Shown piece after piece: positions 1 to 6,356 of a stretch of DNA of 10,081 nucleotides (positions are counted from its first letter, which is position 1; every line of letters starts with the position of its first letter). This DNA comes from CAYFQV01 sp964413635 (GTDB taxonomy: Bacteria > Spirochaetota > Spirochaetia > DSM-27196 > PWMO01). Both the position numbers and the translations under genes were made by a program. The notes under the pieces are model-generated. The model searched no databases, was not told where the DNA came from, and saw only the letters and a list, made by a program, of their open reading frames with translations. Location: the NCBI GenBank assembly GCA_964413635.1, contig CAYPTH010000111.1, forward strand, positions 1 to 10,081, in the 5' to 3' direction.

Positions 1-130
1 CCGCTCGGATCGACACCCGATCTGCAATCTCACCGTCCAGGCTGTATTCGCTGTGTTCAGGGAGTATCAGGGTGCTGCGTCCCTGGGCGGGAGGACGTTC
101 AGTCCGGTCATTCCTTAAAATATAGCTCAT
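1..130 (-). CDS. N-terminal fragment of unrecognised protein, cut by window edge
   Basis: An uninterrupted minus-strand reading frame begins with ATG at 130-128 and stays open for 43 codons to the window edge. The protein starts MSYILRNDRTERPP and later reads LILPEHSEYSLDGEIADRV. An AGG lies 8 bases upstream of the ATG, so a weak ribosome binding site is possible. The composition is polar and acidic, with no signal peptide or membrane segment in this part. I do not recognise a family. It lies downstream of, and in the same direction as, the toxin-antitoxin pair, with about 117 bases between them. A chance open frame of this length is possible, so confidence is low. Confidence 0.3.
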   Translation of the reverse strand, partial: MSYILRNDRTERPPAQGRSTLILPEHSEYSLDGEIADRVSIRA

Positions 131-247
131 CTATCGGCCTGAGCAGGATTCTTCTCTCTGTCGCGGCTCATCTTCGCACTTGTAGCCGAGCACGGCGCGG
201 CTGATGGACTCCGTTGCGTGTTCGCGTCCGAGCCACGGGCATACGAC
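131..247. other. Short intergenic stretch
   Basis: This lies between the toxin stop codon and the start of the left-edge reading frame. I see no convincing terminator hairpin with a T-run on the minus strand after the toxin gene and no clear promoter. Confidence 0.4.
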
Positions 248-529
248 CTACTTGTGATATGCATTTTGCCGAGAGCGCAGATCAGCCACGACGACGATCA
301 CGCTCTCTTCTTCGATGGTATAGAACAGCCGGTAGTCGCCGACGCGGTATCGATAGAAGTCGCTGTAGTCTCCCTTCAGACGCTTGATGTTTGGGCCAAA
401 GTGCGGTTCGCGGCGGAGCATCGGATACACGACCTCCACGATTCGTCGATAGACTCTCTCGAGAGACGTGTTCTTGCGAAGCAGCTTCCGAAACGAGTCT
501 GTCTCGGCGATGCGATACCTATTCGACAA
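248..529 (-). CDS. RelE/ParE-family toxin of a type II toxin-antitoxin module
   Basis: The small basic protein shows the usual RelE/ParE layout. An N-terminal helix region is rich in Lys and Arg (ETDSFRKLLRKN), followed by a KRLKGDYSDFYRYRVGDYRLFY segment (GDYR-hydrophobic-Y) and a final strand with LRSRQNAYHK. In this superfamily the basic C-terminal strand is the likely active or binding surface of a ribosome-dependent mRNase or gyrase poison; which of the two cannot be told here. The longest frame begins with GTG at 565, with ATG at 553. I prefer TTG at 529, because it places the first strand (YRIAETDSF) near the N-terminus as in relatives and gives an 11-base overlap with the antitoxin stop. 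An ATG-553 start cannot be excluded and has a GAAGGG 11 bases upstream. Overlap with the antitoxin gene implies translational coupling. Confidence 0.82.
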   Translation of the reverse strand: MSNRYRIAETDSFRKLLRKNTSLERVYRRIVEVVYPMLRREPHFGPNIKRLKGDYSDFYRYRVGDYRLFYTIEEESVIVVVADLRSRQNAYHK

Positions 530-761
530 TGTGATACCGCTTTTCGGCGACATCGCTTCTGGCACCCTTCAGCGTGGCCAGAAGCTTCTCATCCGAGAGA
601 AGCTGTTCCATCTCTTCGTCCGAGACGAACGACTCCTCGGTGAGGTAAGCAAGTGTGGCATACTCTATGAAGTTCGAGATGCTTCGCATCTCGCCTTCGG
701 CCGCATTGCGGATCAGATTGTAGGTCTCATCATCCAGACGGATTGTGATTGTCTTTGCCAT
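519..761 (-). CDS. Ribbon-helix-helix (CopG-like) antitoxin
   Basis: This 80-residue acidic protein is the first gene of the pair. Residues 4-10 (TITIRLD) form the DNA-contacting strand. They are followed by DETYNLIRNAAE and a second helix, SISNFIEYATLAYL, which is the classic ribbon-helix-helix pattern. The acidic C-terminal half (EESFVSDEEMEQLLSDEKLL) is the expected toxin-wrapping tail. The start is ATG at 761, preceded by a strong GGAGGG four bases upstream. A longer TTG start at 788 lies in the operator and is unlikely. RHH antitoxins usually repress their own operon together with the toxin, which fits the repeats just upstream. Confidence 0.85.
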   Translation of the reverse strand: MAKTITIRLDDETYNLIRNAAEGEMRSISNFIEYATLAYLTEESFVSDEEMEQLLSDEKLLATLKGARSDVAEKRYHIVE

Positions 762-764
762 TAT

Positions 765-806
765 CCCTCCGCATTCAATTGTATTCAATTGTATTCACAA
801 TGAGAA
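765..806 (-). promoter_or_regulatory. Candidate promoter of the toxin-antitoxin operon
   Basis: On the minus strand, TTCTCA (806-801, a 4/6 match to the -35 box) is separated by exactly 17 bases from TACAAT (783-778, a 5/6 match to the -10 box). This predicts a start near 771 and a leader of only about 10 bases that already contains the GGAGGG ribosome binding site (770-765). The promoter core is AT-rich against a GC-rich background. This was called by eye only. Confidence 0.5.
773..802. repeat. Three 10-bp direct repeats, probable antitoxin operator
   Basis: ATTCAATTGT occurs twice in tandem (773-782 and 783-792). A degenerate third copy, ATTCACAATG, follows at 793-802. The period of 10 bp is one helical turn, so each unit presents the same face of the DNA. 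The first two units cover the -10 box and the third covers the spacer up to the -35 box. Ribbon-helix-helix proteins commonly bind tandem short repeats cooperatively, so self-repression is the natural reading. Confidence 0.55.
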
Positions 807-1164
807 GAGCGCAGGATCGCGGCTTAAGAGGCGTTCTCCGGAATGATGCCGAGTCTCACGCTTGAAGCGCTCGGAATTCACCCCGAACGGGACAGCTATT
901 ACTGCATCAAGCTCGAAAGCGCCGCCGCTATCTTGGGCGGCCCATGGACGCTTGATCAGGCGGTGATCGGTAGTGTCAAAAAAACGATCCGGAAGGGGGA
1001 CTGCTCCTCCAATAATCGCCCGCTCGGTACCGGCAAAGCGAGTAGATAATCCTTACCGTCGCTACCGTCGTTGCAATCAGCAGTGCTCAGCCCCCGTGTT
1101 CCCCACGTGGTCCATCGACGAGACAGCATACGCGCGGGGCACCGGTCAGCGTGCGCCGGCGGTT
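807..1164. other. About 360 bases without a convincing gene
   Basis: This stretch lies between the toxin-antitoxin promoter and the histidine kinase stop. It contains a 68-codon plus-strand frame (843-1049) and an overlapping minus-strand frame of about 80 codons without an ATG; neither resembles a known family. The plus frame (beginning MMPSLTLEALGIHPERD) has codon use that looks coding-like for its first 48 codons and then turns basic and random. It may be a small gene or a remnant. A short tandem repeat, TACCGTCG, lies at 1054-1061 and 1063-1070. I see no strong terminator downstream of the kinase. Confidence 0.35.
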
Positions 1165-2382
1165 TTACGACTCCACCGCGGGTACGCTGCGGGAATCCCG
1201 TGCCGGGAAGGAGAGGCGCCACCGCGTCCCGTCGTGAGGGAGCCGCTCGAGTGTACCGTGCACCTGGGCGGCAAGGGATTGCGCAAGGCTAATGCCGAGG
1301 CCTCGCCCCTCCTGTGCTTGTGCGATGTCGTCGAGACCCACGCCGTTGTCCGAGATTTCCAACCGGCACGTATCCGAGATAGTGTGGAATGAAACGGCCA
1401 AGCCCGGGTGACGGGCGGGATCGCTCCGGTAGCGGTCCGGAAAGGCGTGCTGCAGGACGTTTGACACGAGCTCGGTGGTGATTAAGCCGAGGGGGATCAA
1501 AGTATCAATGTCCAGGGCAGCTCTTTCCGCGGACACCTCGACATCCACCTTCCGGTCGCTTCCGTCGACCAAGGCGACGATGCTGTCTACGAGCTCCGAG
1601 AGGTACGCGTCCACCTGTACAGTTGCCAGATCCTCGCTCTCGTGGAGCTTCTCATGGACTAAGGACATTGCGTGGACGCGGCGGACTAGATCTTCGAGTG
1701 CGGCGCACTCTCCGGCGGCCCCGGTCTGCTCCTGCTGGAGCCGCGCCAGACTACTAATTACGCTCAAGTTGTTCCTGACCCGGTGGTGAATCTCCCGAAG
1801 GAGGAGCTCCCGCTCGGCGAGCTCGCGTCTACGTTTAGCGTAGAGGTCCTGGGTGTGGATGGCGATTGCTGCTTGCTCCGCCACGGCGCTGAGAAGCTCG
1901 AGCTCGGCGTGAGTGAAATCCGGTTCGCCGAGCCTACGGCCCGCCGTGACGGTGCCGAGGATCTGGTCCGCGTGAATAAGCGGTGACACCATGACGGCGC
2001 CGACATCGTTCTCCCGGCGCTTGTTCCGCACCGCCTCGGACTCACGCGAGTCCGGTTCGGAGCCCGAAGAGCGCGTCGCCTGCCGGTTTTGTGTGACCCA
2101 ACCGGTCAGTCCCTCCATGGCCTCGTCGAAGTCGGCAAGCGGGGTCATGGCTTTGGTATCGTCTGCAAGTACGTTGGCACGAATCCGGCGGCGATCCAGA
2201 TCAAGGGTGAGAATGGTCGTCCACGGCGCCTCTACCGCCTCTGAAACGGTGTTGCACAGAGAGCGCAGGAAGGAATCCAGGTCGTCCATGTGAGATAGAG
2301 CGTGTGGTATCCGAGTCAAGGCCGCGTTGTGACGCTCGAGCGCCCGAACGCGGCTTGTTTCGTCATCGTCTTTGCTTGGCAT
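1165..2382 (-). CDS. Soluble GAF-domain sensor histidine kinase, HisKA_2 class
   Basis: This is a cytoplasmic two-component sensor with no membrane segments. Counting from the upstream in-frame ATG at 2412, a GAF domain spans about residues 37-188 (ending AELELLSAVAEQAAIAIHTQ). A HisKA_2 dimerisation/phosphoacceptor box follows at 204-216, with LREIHHRVRNNLSVISSLAR carrying the His (209/210). The HATPase_c domain comes next, with N-box ELVSNVLQHAF (314-324), G1 box ISDNGVGL (353-360) and G2 box GRGLGISLAQSL (369-380). All catalytic motifs are intact. I prefer ATG at 2382, because a hairpin sits directly upstream of the 2412 ATG and neither start has a strong ribosome site. The gene follows an ABC permease in the same direction with a short gap, so it is probably cotranscribed with the exporter. 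No response regulator is visible, so the partner is unknown. Confidence 0.9.
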   Translation of the reverse strand: MPSKDDDETSRVRALERHNAALTRIPHALSHMDDLDSFLRSLCNTVSEAVEAPWTTILTLDLDRRRIRANVLADDTKAMTPLADFDEAMEGLTGWVTQNRQATRSSGSEPDSRESEAVRNKRRENDVGAVMVSPLIHADQILGTVTAGRRLGEPDFTHAELELLSAVAEQAAIAIHTQDLYAKRRRELAERELLLREIHHRVRNNLSVISSLARLQQEQTGAAGECAALEDLVRRVHAMSLVHEKLHESEDLATVQVDAYLSELVDSIVALVDGSDRKVDVEVSAERAALDIDTLIPLGLITTELVSNVLQHAFPDRYRSDPARHPGLAVSFHTISDTCRLEISDNGVGLDDIAQAQEGRGLGISLAQSLAAQVHGTLERLPHDGTRWRLSFPARDSRSVPAVES

Positions 2383-2415
2383 TTGAGCTTGTTTCGAAGA
2401 TCCACACTGCATCGA

Positions 2416-2433
2416 CTCGCGTCAAGTCGCGAG
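2416..2433 (-). promoter_or_regulatory. Intercistronic hairpin before the histidine kinase
   Basis: CTCGCG (2416-2421) and CGCGAG (2428-2433) form a perfect 6-bp GC-rich stem with a 6-base loop. It lies between the permease stop (2451) and the kinase start. There is no T-run, so it is unlikely to be a classical terminator. It could stabilise or segment the operon mRNA, or reduce translation from the 2412 start codon. Confidence 0.35.
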
Positions 2434-2450
2434 ACGCGCAGTGTGCGTCC

Positions 2451-3566
2451 CTACTCCCACCGGAACATGAAGGACGAGAGCAGCAGGAAGACCGCGCTGA
2501 TTGCGGCCAGGAAAAGCATGTTGGGTGCCACCTGAAGGAATCCCGCGCCGTCGAGCATGATGGCGCGGGCTCCTTCAATGAAGTGCGTAAGCGGCAGCGC
2601 CCGGGAGAAGCTCTGCAGGACCTGCGGCGTACCCTCTAGCGAGAAGAAGACGCCGGAGAAGATGAGCATGGGAAAGGTGACGAGGTTCAAGAGCCCGCTG
2701 GCCAGCTCTTCACTCTTGAGACGGGAGGCGAAGAGGAGGCCGATGGATATCATCGATATGATTGTCAGGATCGTGATCAGAAGCAGGTTCACGTAGGAGC
2801 CGTTCATCATGAAGCCAAGAAACACGTTGGTCCCGGCGTAGACGACAATGGATGTCAGCACGACAATGATGAGGCGGCTCGCCGCCTGGGCGCCCACGAA
2901 GTTGAGCGCGGAGACGGGGGTCGCCTTGAAGCGCTTCAGCACGCCGTTCTTCCGGTAACGCACAATGACGAAGCCGATGCCGAAGAGGCAGCTAAACATC
3001 ATGTTCATGCCGATTACGCCCGGTACCAGCCAATCGACGTAGCGGATGGGTTCTCCCGTGACCTCCTGCTCGGCAAAGAGCGAAGCTTCGGTGGCGGGGG
3101 ATCCGCCGGCGGTGGAACCGGCGCCGCCGGAAGCCCCGCCGCCGGCCCCAACAACGCCCGGTGCCGACGCCGTGGCCACCTCCGCCTCGAAGAGGCGTCG
3201 GAGGAGCGGTCCGGTACTCGACTCACGGTTGATGTAGTACTCCTGCTTTCGAAAGTCGATGACCATGTCCAGCTCGTGGCGTCGCACCCGCTCGACTGCC
3301 GCCGCCAGGTCAACCGAGCCGGCGGACTCGTTTTCAGCCCCGGGACCGTACTGGACGAAATCGATCTGCTCGATCTGCATGAAGGGAAACTCGTCCTCCG
3401 GGGAGCCGAGGACGCCGACCTTGAAGTTGGTCGTACCCTGGTCGGAAAAGGCAAAGGAGAATCCGAACACGAGGATGATCGGGAAGAGGAGGTTCCAGAA
3501 GAAGCTTCCCCGATCCCGAACAAACTCCATGGTGCGTGCTTTGAACATGGCGTAGAAGGTGCGCAT
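2451..3566 (-). CDS. ABC-2 type transporter permease
   Basis: This 371-residue membrane subunit of an ABC exporter has the ABC2 (YhgE/CcmB-like) layout. It has a cytoplasmic N-terminus with MEFVRDRGSFFWNLLFPIIL, a first membrane helix at about 23-42 and a large extracytoplasmic domain at about 43-175. A block of five helices follows at about 178-203, 228-250, 258-281, 293-310 and 344-366. The cytoplasmic segment RYRKNGVLKRFKATPVSA (203-220) is the conserved region that contacts the ATPase. Residues 132-160 are an unusual Gly/Ala/Ser-rich low-complexity stretch within the external domain. The start ATG at 3566 has AGAGGA about 8 bases upstream, overlapping the ATPase stop codon 12 bases away, so the two are translationally linked. 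The substrate cannot be predicted; drugs, lipids or peptides are usual for the family. Confidence 0.9.
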   Translation of the reverse strand: MRTFYAMFKARTMEFVRDRGSFFWNLLFPIILVFGFSFAFSDQGTTNFKVGVLGSPEDEFPFMQIEQIDFVQYGPGAENESAGSVDLAAAVERVRRHELDMVIDFRKQEYYINRESSTGPLLRRLFEAEVATASAPGVVGAGGGASGGAGSTAGGSPATEASLFAEQEVTGEPIRYVDWLVPGVIGMNMMFSCLFGIGFVIVRYRKNGVLKRFKATPVSALNFVGAQAASRLIIVVLTSIVVYAGTNVFLGFMMNGSYVNLLLITILTIISMISIGLLFASRLKSEELASGLLNLVTFPMLIFSGVFFSLEGTPQVLQSFSRALPLTHFIEGARAIMLDGAGFLQVAPNMLFLAAISAVFLLLSSFMFRWE

Positions 3567-3578
3567 CTGCGGTTCCTC

Positions 3579-4454
3579 TTAGACGCGGAGGGAGCTCCCG
3601 GTGAGTTTGATGAACAGATCCTCGAGATCCGGCTTGTGAATGTTCAAGCCGTTGAGATTCATCTCGCCGTCGAGGAGCTGCTTCACCGTGGTGTCAATCT
3701 CGTCCGCGGTAATCTCGACGTGGTCGTTGACAATGTGTGCTCCCGCGGGCAGACGTGATGGGTCTTCCGGCGTGGGTATGGTGACGACGGCGCCATCAAA
3801 GTGCTTGTCCAAGAGCCGCGCCGGACTGTCCTGCTCCAGAATGTCCCCGTGGTCCATGATGGCAATCTCATCGCAGAGGAGCTCGGCCTCGTCCATGTAA
3901 TGGGTCGTCAGGACGACGGTGGTTTTCTCCTCCCGTATCCGGCCGATGAGCGACCAAAAGTTGCGCCGCGCCTGCGGATCCAAACCGGTAGTCGGCTCAT
4001 CCAGAAAGACAATGTCGGGGTGCGGGATAATGGCAATACCGAGGAGAAGGCGCTGTCGTTGGCCGCCGGAGAGCTTTCGGTTGTCCCGGTCGCGGAATTC
4101 CCCGAGGGAACAGATATCGATAACATCTTCCGTTGGCCTGGGATTGGGGTAGAAGGCGCGGAAGAGCTCCAGGGTCTCCTTCACGGTAATGAACTCCGGA
4201 AGTGCGGTGTTTTGGAACTGAATGCCCACGCGCTCCTTGAAGCGCTGATCAATCGGGTTGCCCCGGTAACGGATGGTGCCGCTGGTCGGCGGGAGGATCC
4301 CTTCCATCATCTCGATGGTAGTGGTCTTTCCCGCCCCGTTCGGTCCGAGGAGGCCGAAGCAGATGCCCTCTTCAATCCCGAAGCTGATATTGTTCACGGC
4401 CTGTACGGACCCGAAGCCCTTGCTGAGGCCTTCAATCTCCATGATCTTTCCCAT
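3579..4454 (-). CDS. ABC transporter ATP-binding protein (partner of the ABC-2 permease)
   Basis: This 291-residue nucleotide-binding subunit is the first gene of the leftward operon. All motifs are present and intact: Walker A GPNGAGKT (37-44), Q-loop QFQ (79-81), signature LSGGQ (128-132), Walker B IVFLDEP (148-154), D-loop GLDP (157-160) and switch His185 (LTTHYMDEAE). A C-terminal extension from about 220 ends with DLEDLFIKLTG, the pairing region typical of ABC-2 exporter ATPases (pfam DUF4162-like). Start choice is uncertain between ATG 4454 and ATG 4442; the latter has GGGAAAG just upstream. It is transcribed divergently from a second exporter operon, and the permease and histidine kinase follow in the same direction. 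Confidence 0.93.
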   Translation of the reverse strand: MGKIMEIEGLSKGFGSVQAVNNISFGIEEGICFGLLGPNGAGKTTTIEMMEGILPPTSGTIRYRGNPIDQRFKERVGIQFQNTALPEFITVKETLELFRAFYPNPRPTEDVIDICSLGEFRDRDNRKLSGGQRQRLLLGIAIIPHPDIVFLDEPTTGLDPQARRNFWSLIGRIREEKTTVVLTTHYMDEAELLCDEIAIMDHGDILEQDSPARLLDKHFDGAVVTIPTPEDPSRLPAGAHIVNDHVEITADEIDTTVKQLLDGEMNLNGLNIHKPDLEDLFIKLTGSSLRV

Positions 4455-4578
4455 GACATTACAAAATAGTCATGAGGTGGCGGCAGAGTCAGCATTGAAT
4501 TGTGACAATTTCATTGAATGGTGGCGGGCTCTGGGTTTTCGTTGCCCGCACTAACATCTGTTCGGTACATTGACCAGC
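4455..4578. promoter_or_regulatory. Divergent promoter region between two ABC exporter operons
   Basis: This 124-bp intergenic region must hold the promoters of both exporter operons. It is clearly more AT-rich than the coding DNA at 4455-4520. For the rightward operon the best candidate is TTGCCC (4542-4547), an 18-base spacer and TACATT (4566-4571), which would place the start next to the ATG at 4579. For the leftward operon there are only weak -10-like words (TATTTT near 4464-4469). The palindrome described separately sits in the middle. Confidence 0.45.
4493..4519. promoter_or_regulatory. Candidate operator: palindrome flanked by direct repeats
   Basis: AATTGT-G-ACAATT (4498-4510) is a 13-bp inverted repeat, perfect apart from its single central base. 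It is flanked by and overlaps two copies of CATTGAAT (4493-4500 and 4512-4519), 19 bp apart. Its location in the only gap between two divergent operons suggests a binding site for a dimeric repressor. No regulator gene is adjacent. Confidence 0.4.
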
Positions 4579-5526
4579 ATGACCAGATCCATTGCGGTGG
4601 AGAGCCTCGTAAAGCGTTTCGGCACCTTCGCCGCCGTCGACGACGTCAGCTTTTCGGTAGGCGACGGCGAGGTCTTTGGTTTTCTTGGCCCCAACGGCGC
4701 CGGCAAGAGCACAACCGTCTCAATCCTGACGACCTTGAGCCTTCCGAGTGAAGGCACGGCAACTGTCGGCGGCTACGACGTGGTGCGGCAGCCCGGCTAC
4801 GTCCGGCGCATTGCCGGGGTTGCCCTCCAGGAGGTGGGCATCGATCCGGTCATGAAGTCGCGGGAGCTTCTCTCGCTGCAGGGGCGCCTCTTTGGCATGA
4901 ACCGCCGGGAGGCGGCGCGCCGCGCCGACGAGCTCTTGCAGGTGGTCGGGCTCACGGAGTTCACCGACCGCCGGGTCGGCACGTACTCGGGCGGCATGCG
5001 GCGGCGCCTGGACCTGGCGCTGGCGCTGGTTCACGAGCCCGCCATTCTCTTTCTGGACGAGCCGACCAGCGGTCTGGATCCCACGAGCCGCCGCGACGTG
5101 TGGGATGAGATTCGCCGGCTCAACCGGGAGCGGGGAATGACCATTTTTCTCACGACGCAGTACCTCGAGGAGGCCGACCAGCTTGGTGACCGCGTGGCCA
5201 TCATTGACCAAGGGAAGATCGTCGCCGAGGGTAAGCCGGAAGAGCTCAAGGCTCAGGTCGGCCGGGAGGCGATCAACCTCACCTTCGACGATCGGAATGC
5301 TGCGGGGAAGGCGGAGCAGCTTGTGTCGAATGTGAGCTCACAGCGGCAGCTCGACGGACGAACCGTTCGCATCTACCTGTCCTCCGCGGCACAGGCGGTC
5401 CCGCGCATCGCCAAGATTCTGGACGCGGCCGGTCTGCACCCGACTGCGCTCACCGTGACGCAGCCGAGCCTGGATGACGTATTCCTCAAGGTCACCGGCC
5501 AACGCTATTCGGAGGACGCAGCATGA
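4579..5526 (+). CDS. ABC exporter ATP-binding protein, DrrA-like
   Basis: This 315-residue ATPase resembles the daunorubicin-resistance DrrA class. From ATG 4579, Walker A GPNGAGKS is at 37-44, Q-loop VALQEVG at 81-87, signature YSGGM at 136-140, Walker B ILFLDEP at 156-162 and D-loop GLDP at 165-168. The switch position is Gln (LTTQYLEEAD, Q194) instead of His, which is usual in DrrA proteins. The C-terminal domain ends with PSLDDVFLKVTG, the DrrA-type pairing motif. A TTG nine bases upstream (4570) is a less likely start. No Shine-Dalgarno sequence precedes 4579, and the best promoter candidate would give an almost leaderless mRNA. Its stop overlaps the permease start (ATGA), showing an operon and coupled translation. 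The likely role is drug, lipid or polyketide-like efflux; the substrate is unknown. Confidence 0.92.
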   Translation: MTRSIAVESLVKRFGTFAAVDDVSFSVGDGEVFGFLGPNGAGKSTTVSILTTLSLPSEGTATVGGYDVVRQPGYVRRIAGVALQEVGIDPVMKSRELLSLQGRLFGMNRREAARRADELLQVVGLTEFTDRRVGTYSGGMRRRLDLALALVHEPAILFLDEPTSGLDPTSRRDVWDEIRRLNRERGMTIFLTTQYLEEADQLGDRVAIIDQGKIVAEGKPEELKAQVGREAINLTFDDRNAAGKAEQLVSNVSSQRQLDGRTVRIYLSSAAQAVPRIAKILDAAGLHPTALTVTQPSLDDVFLKVTGQRYSEDAA

Positions 5527-6341
5527 TCACTGCAGTCGAAAGCGCGCCGCCCCTCGACCTCAGCCGCGACCGAGCCGGGGTTCTTCCCCAGCTCGCCATG
5601 ATGACCGGTCGCAGCCTGCTGGTCCTCACGCGGCTGCCGGCGACCATCGTCCCGAATCTGATCATTGGCGCCTTCTTCCTCTTCGTCTTCGAGTCGGCAA
5701 TCGGCGGATCGGCCGGCTTCCTGCCCGGCCTCGAGAGCGTGGATTATCTGGCCTTCATCTTGCCCTTCAGCATTATCAGTGGCGCCCTCAATGCGCCGGC
5801 GGGCCAGGCCATGATCCGCGATCTGGAGAACGGCTACTTCGACAAGCTGTCGCTGACACCGGTGTCCCGGAGCGCCCTGGTGTTGGGACATATCCTTGCC
5901 GGCGGTCTGGCCATTGGCGCGCAGTCCCTGGTCCTGGTCGGTGTTGCCCTGCTTGCCGGTCTCGATCCCGCCACGGGTGTCGCCGGGATTGCCGTGGCCG
6001 TCGTCTTTGCCGCGTTCATTGGCGCCGGCTTCGGCGGCTTTACCGTGGGGGTCGCGCTGATCACGGGCAGCTCCGGGGCGACCCAGGGCGCCTCCTTCCT
6101 CTTCTTCCCCCTCTCCTTCCTGAGCACCGCGCTCTTTCCCCTGGAGTACCTCCAGGGCTGGTTGAAGGCGGTGGCTACCTGGAACCCGGTGAGCTACATC
6201 CTCGGTGGGCTTCGTAGCCTCTTTATAACGGGGTGGGCAGCGGAACCCCTCCTCGAGGGGCTCATCGCCTGTCTCATCTTGAGCGTGGTGCCCTTCGCGT
6301 TTTCCTTGTACGCCCTGCGAGTTAGGACACGGCGGAGGTAG
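5523..6341 (+). CDS. ABC-2 exporter permease, DrrB-like
   Basis: This 272-residue integral membrane partner of the preceding DrrA-like ATPase has about six membrane helices, at roughly 41-60, 75-95, 118-145, 152-180, 190-208 and 245-266. The cytoplasmic loop MIRDLENGYFDKLSLTPVSR (97-116) is the hallmark coupling segment of ABC-2 permeases of this type. The segment WNPVSYILGGLRSLF (220-234) before the last helix is also typical. The gene begins with ATG in a 4-base ATGA overlap with the ATPase stop, and a GGAGG lies about 8 bases upstream inside the ATPase gene. It ends in a hairpin and faces a decaying kinase gene. The paired exporter is probably functional, since neither gene carries a lesion. 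Confidence 0.92.
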   Translation: MITAVESAPPLDLSRDRAGVLPQLAMMTGRSLLVLTRLPATIVPNLIIGAFFLFVFESAIGGSAGFLPGLESVDYLAFILPFSIISGALNAPAGQAMIRDLENGYFDKLSLTPVSRSALVLGHILAGGLAIGAQSLVLVGVALLAGLDPATGVAGIAVAVVFAAFIGAGFGGFTVGVALITGSSGATQGASFLFFPLSFLSTALFPLEYLQGWLKAVATWNPVSYILGGLRSLFITGWAAEPLLEGLIACLILSVVPFAFSLYALRVRTRRR

Positions 6342-6352
6342 AGCGCCGTGTC
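6326..6352. terminator. Hairpin at the end of the DrrAB-like operon
   Basis: GACACGGCG (6326-6334) and CGCCGTGTC (6344-6352) form a perfect 9-bp GC-rich stem with a 9-base loop that contains the permease stop codon TAG (6339-6341). It sits just before the 3' end of the convergent kinase remnant (stop at 6357-6359). There is no T-run on either strand. If it terminates transcription it would be by an atypical mechanism; it may instead protect 3' ends. Confidence 0.45.
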
Positions 6353-6356
6353 GCGT

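Noticed and set aside
3276..3758. 160-codon plus-strand frame spanning the permease/ATPase boundary
   Set aside because: It is antisense to two well-supported genes and to their intercistronic ribosome site.
3801..4469. 222-codon plus-strand frame antisense to the first ABC ATPase
   Set aside because: It mirrors the ATPase codons and has no recognisable domain; the minus strand carries all ABC motifs.
4720..5211. 163-codon minus-strand frame antisense to the DrrA-like gene
   Set aside because: Composition is typical of an antisense shadow and no motif is present.
5474..6217. Long plus-strand frame of 247 codons overlapping the DrrB-like gene
   Set aside because: It is Arg/Pro/Gly-rich with no family features; a shadow of the real permease frame in GC-rich DNA.
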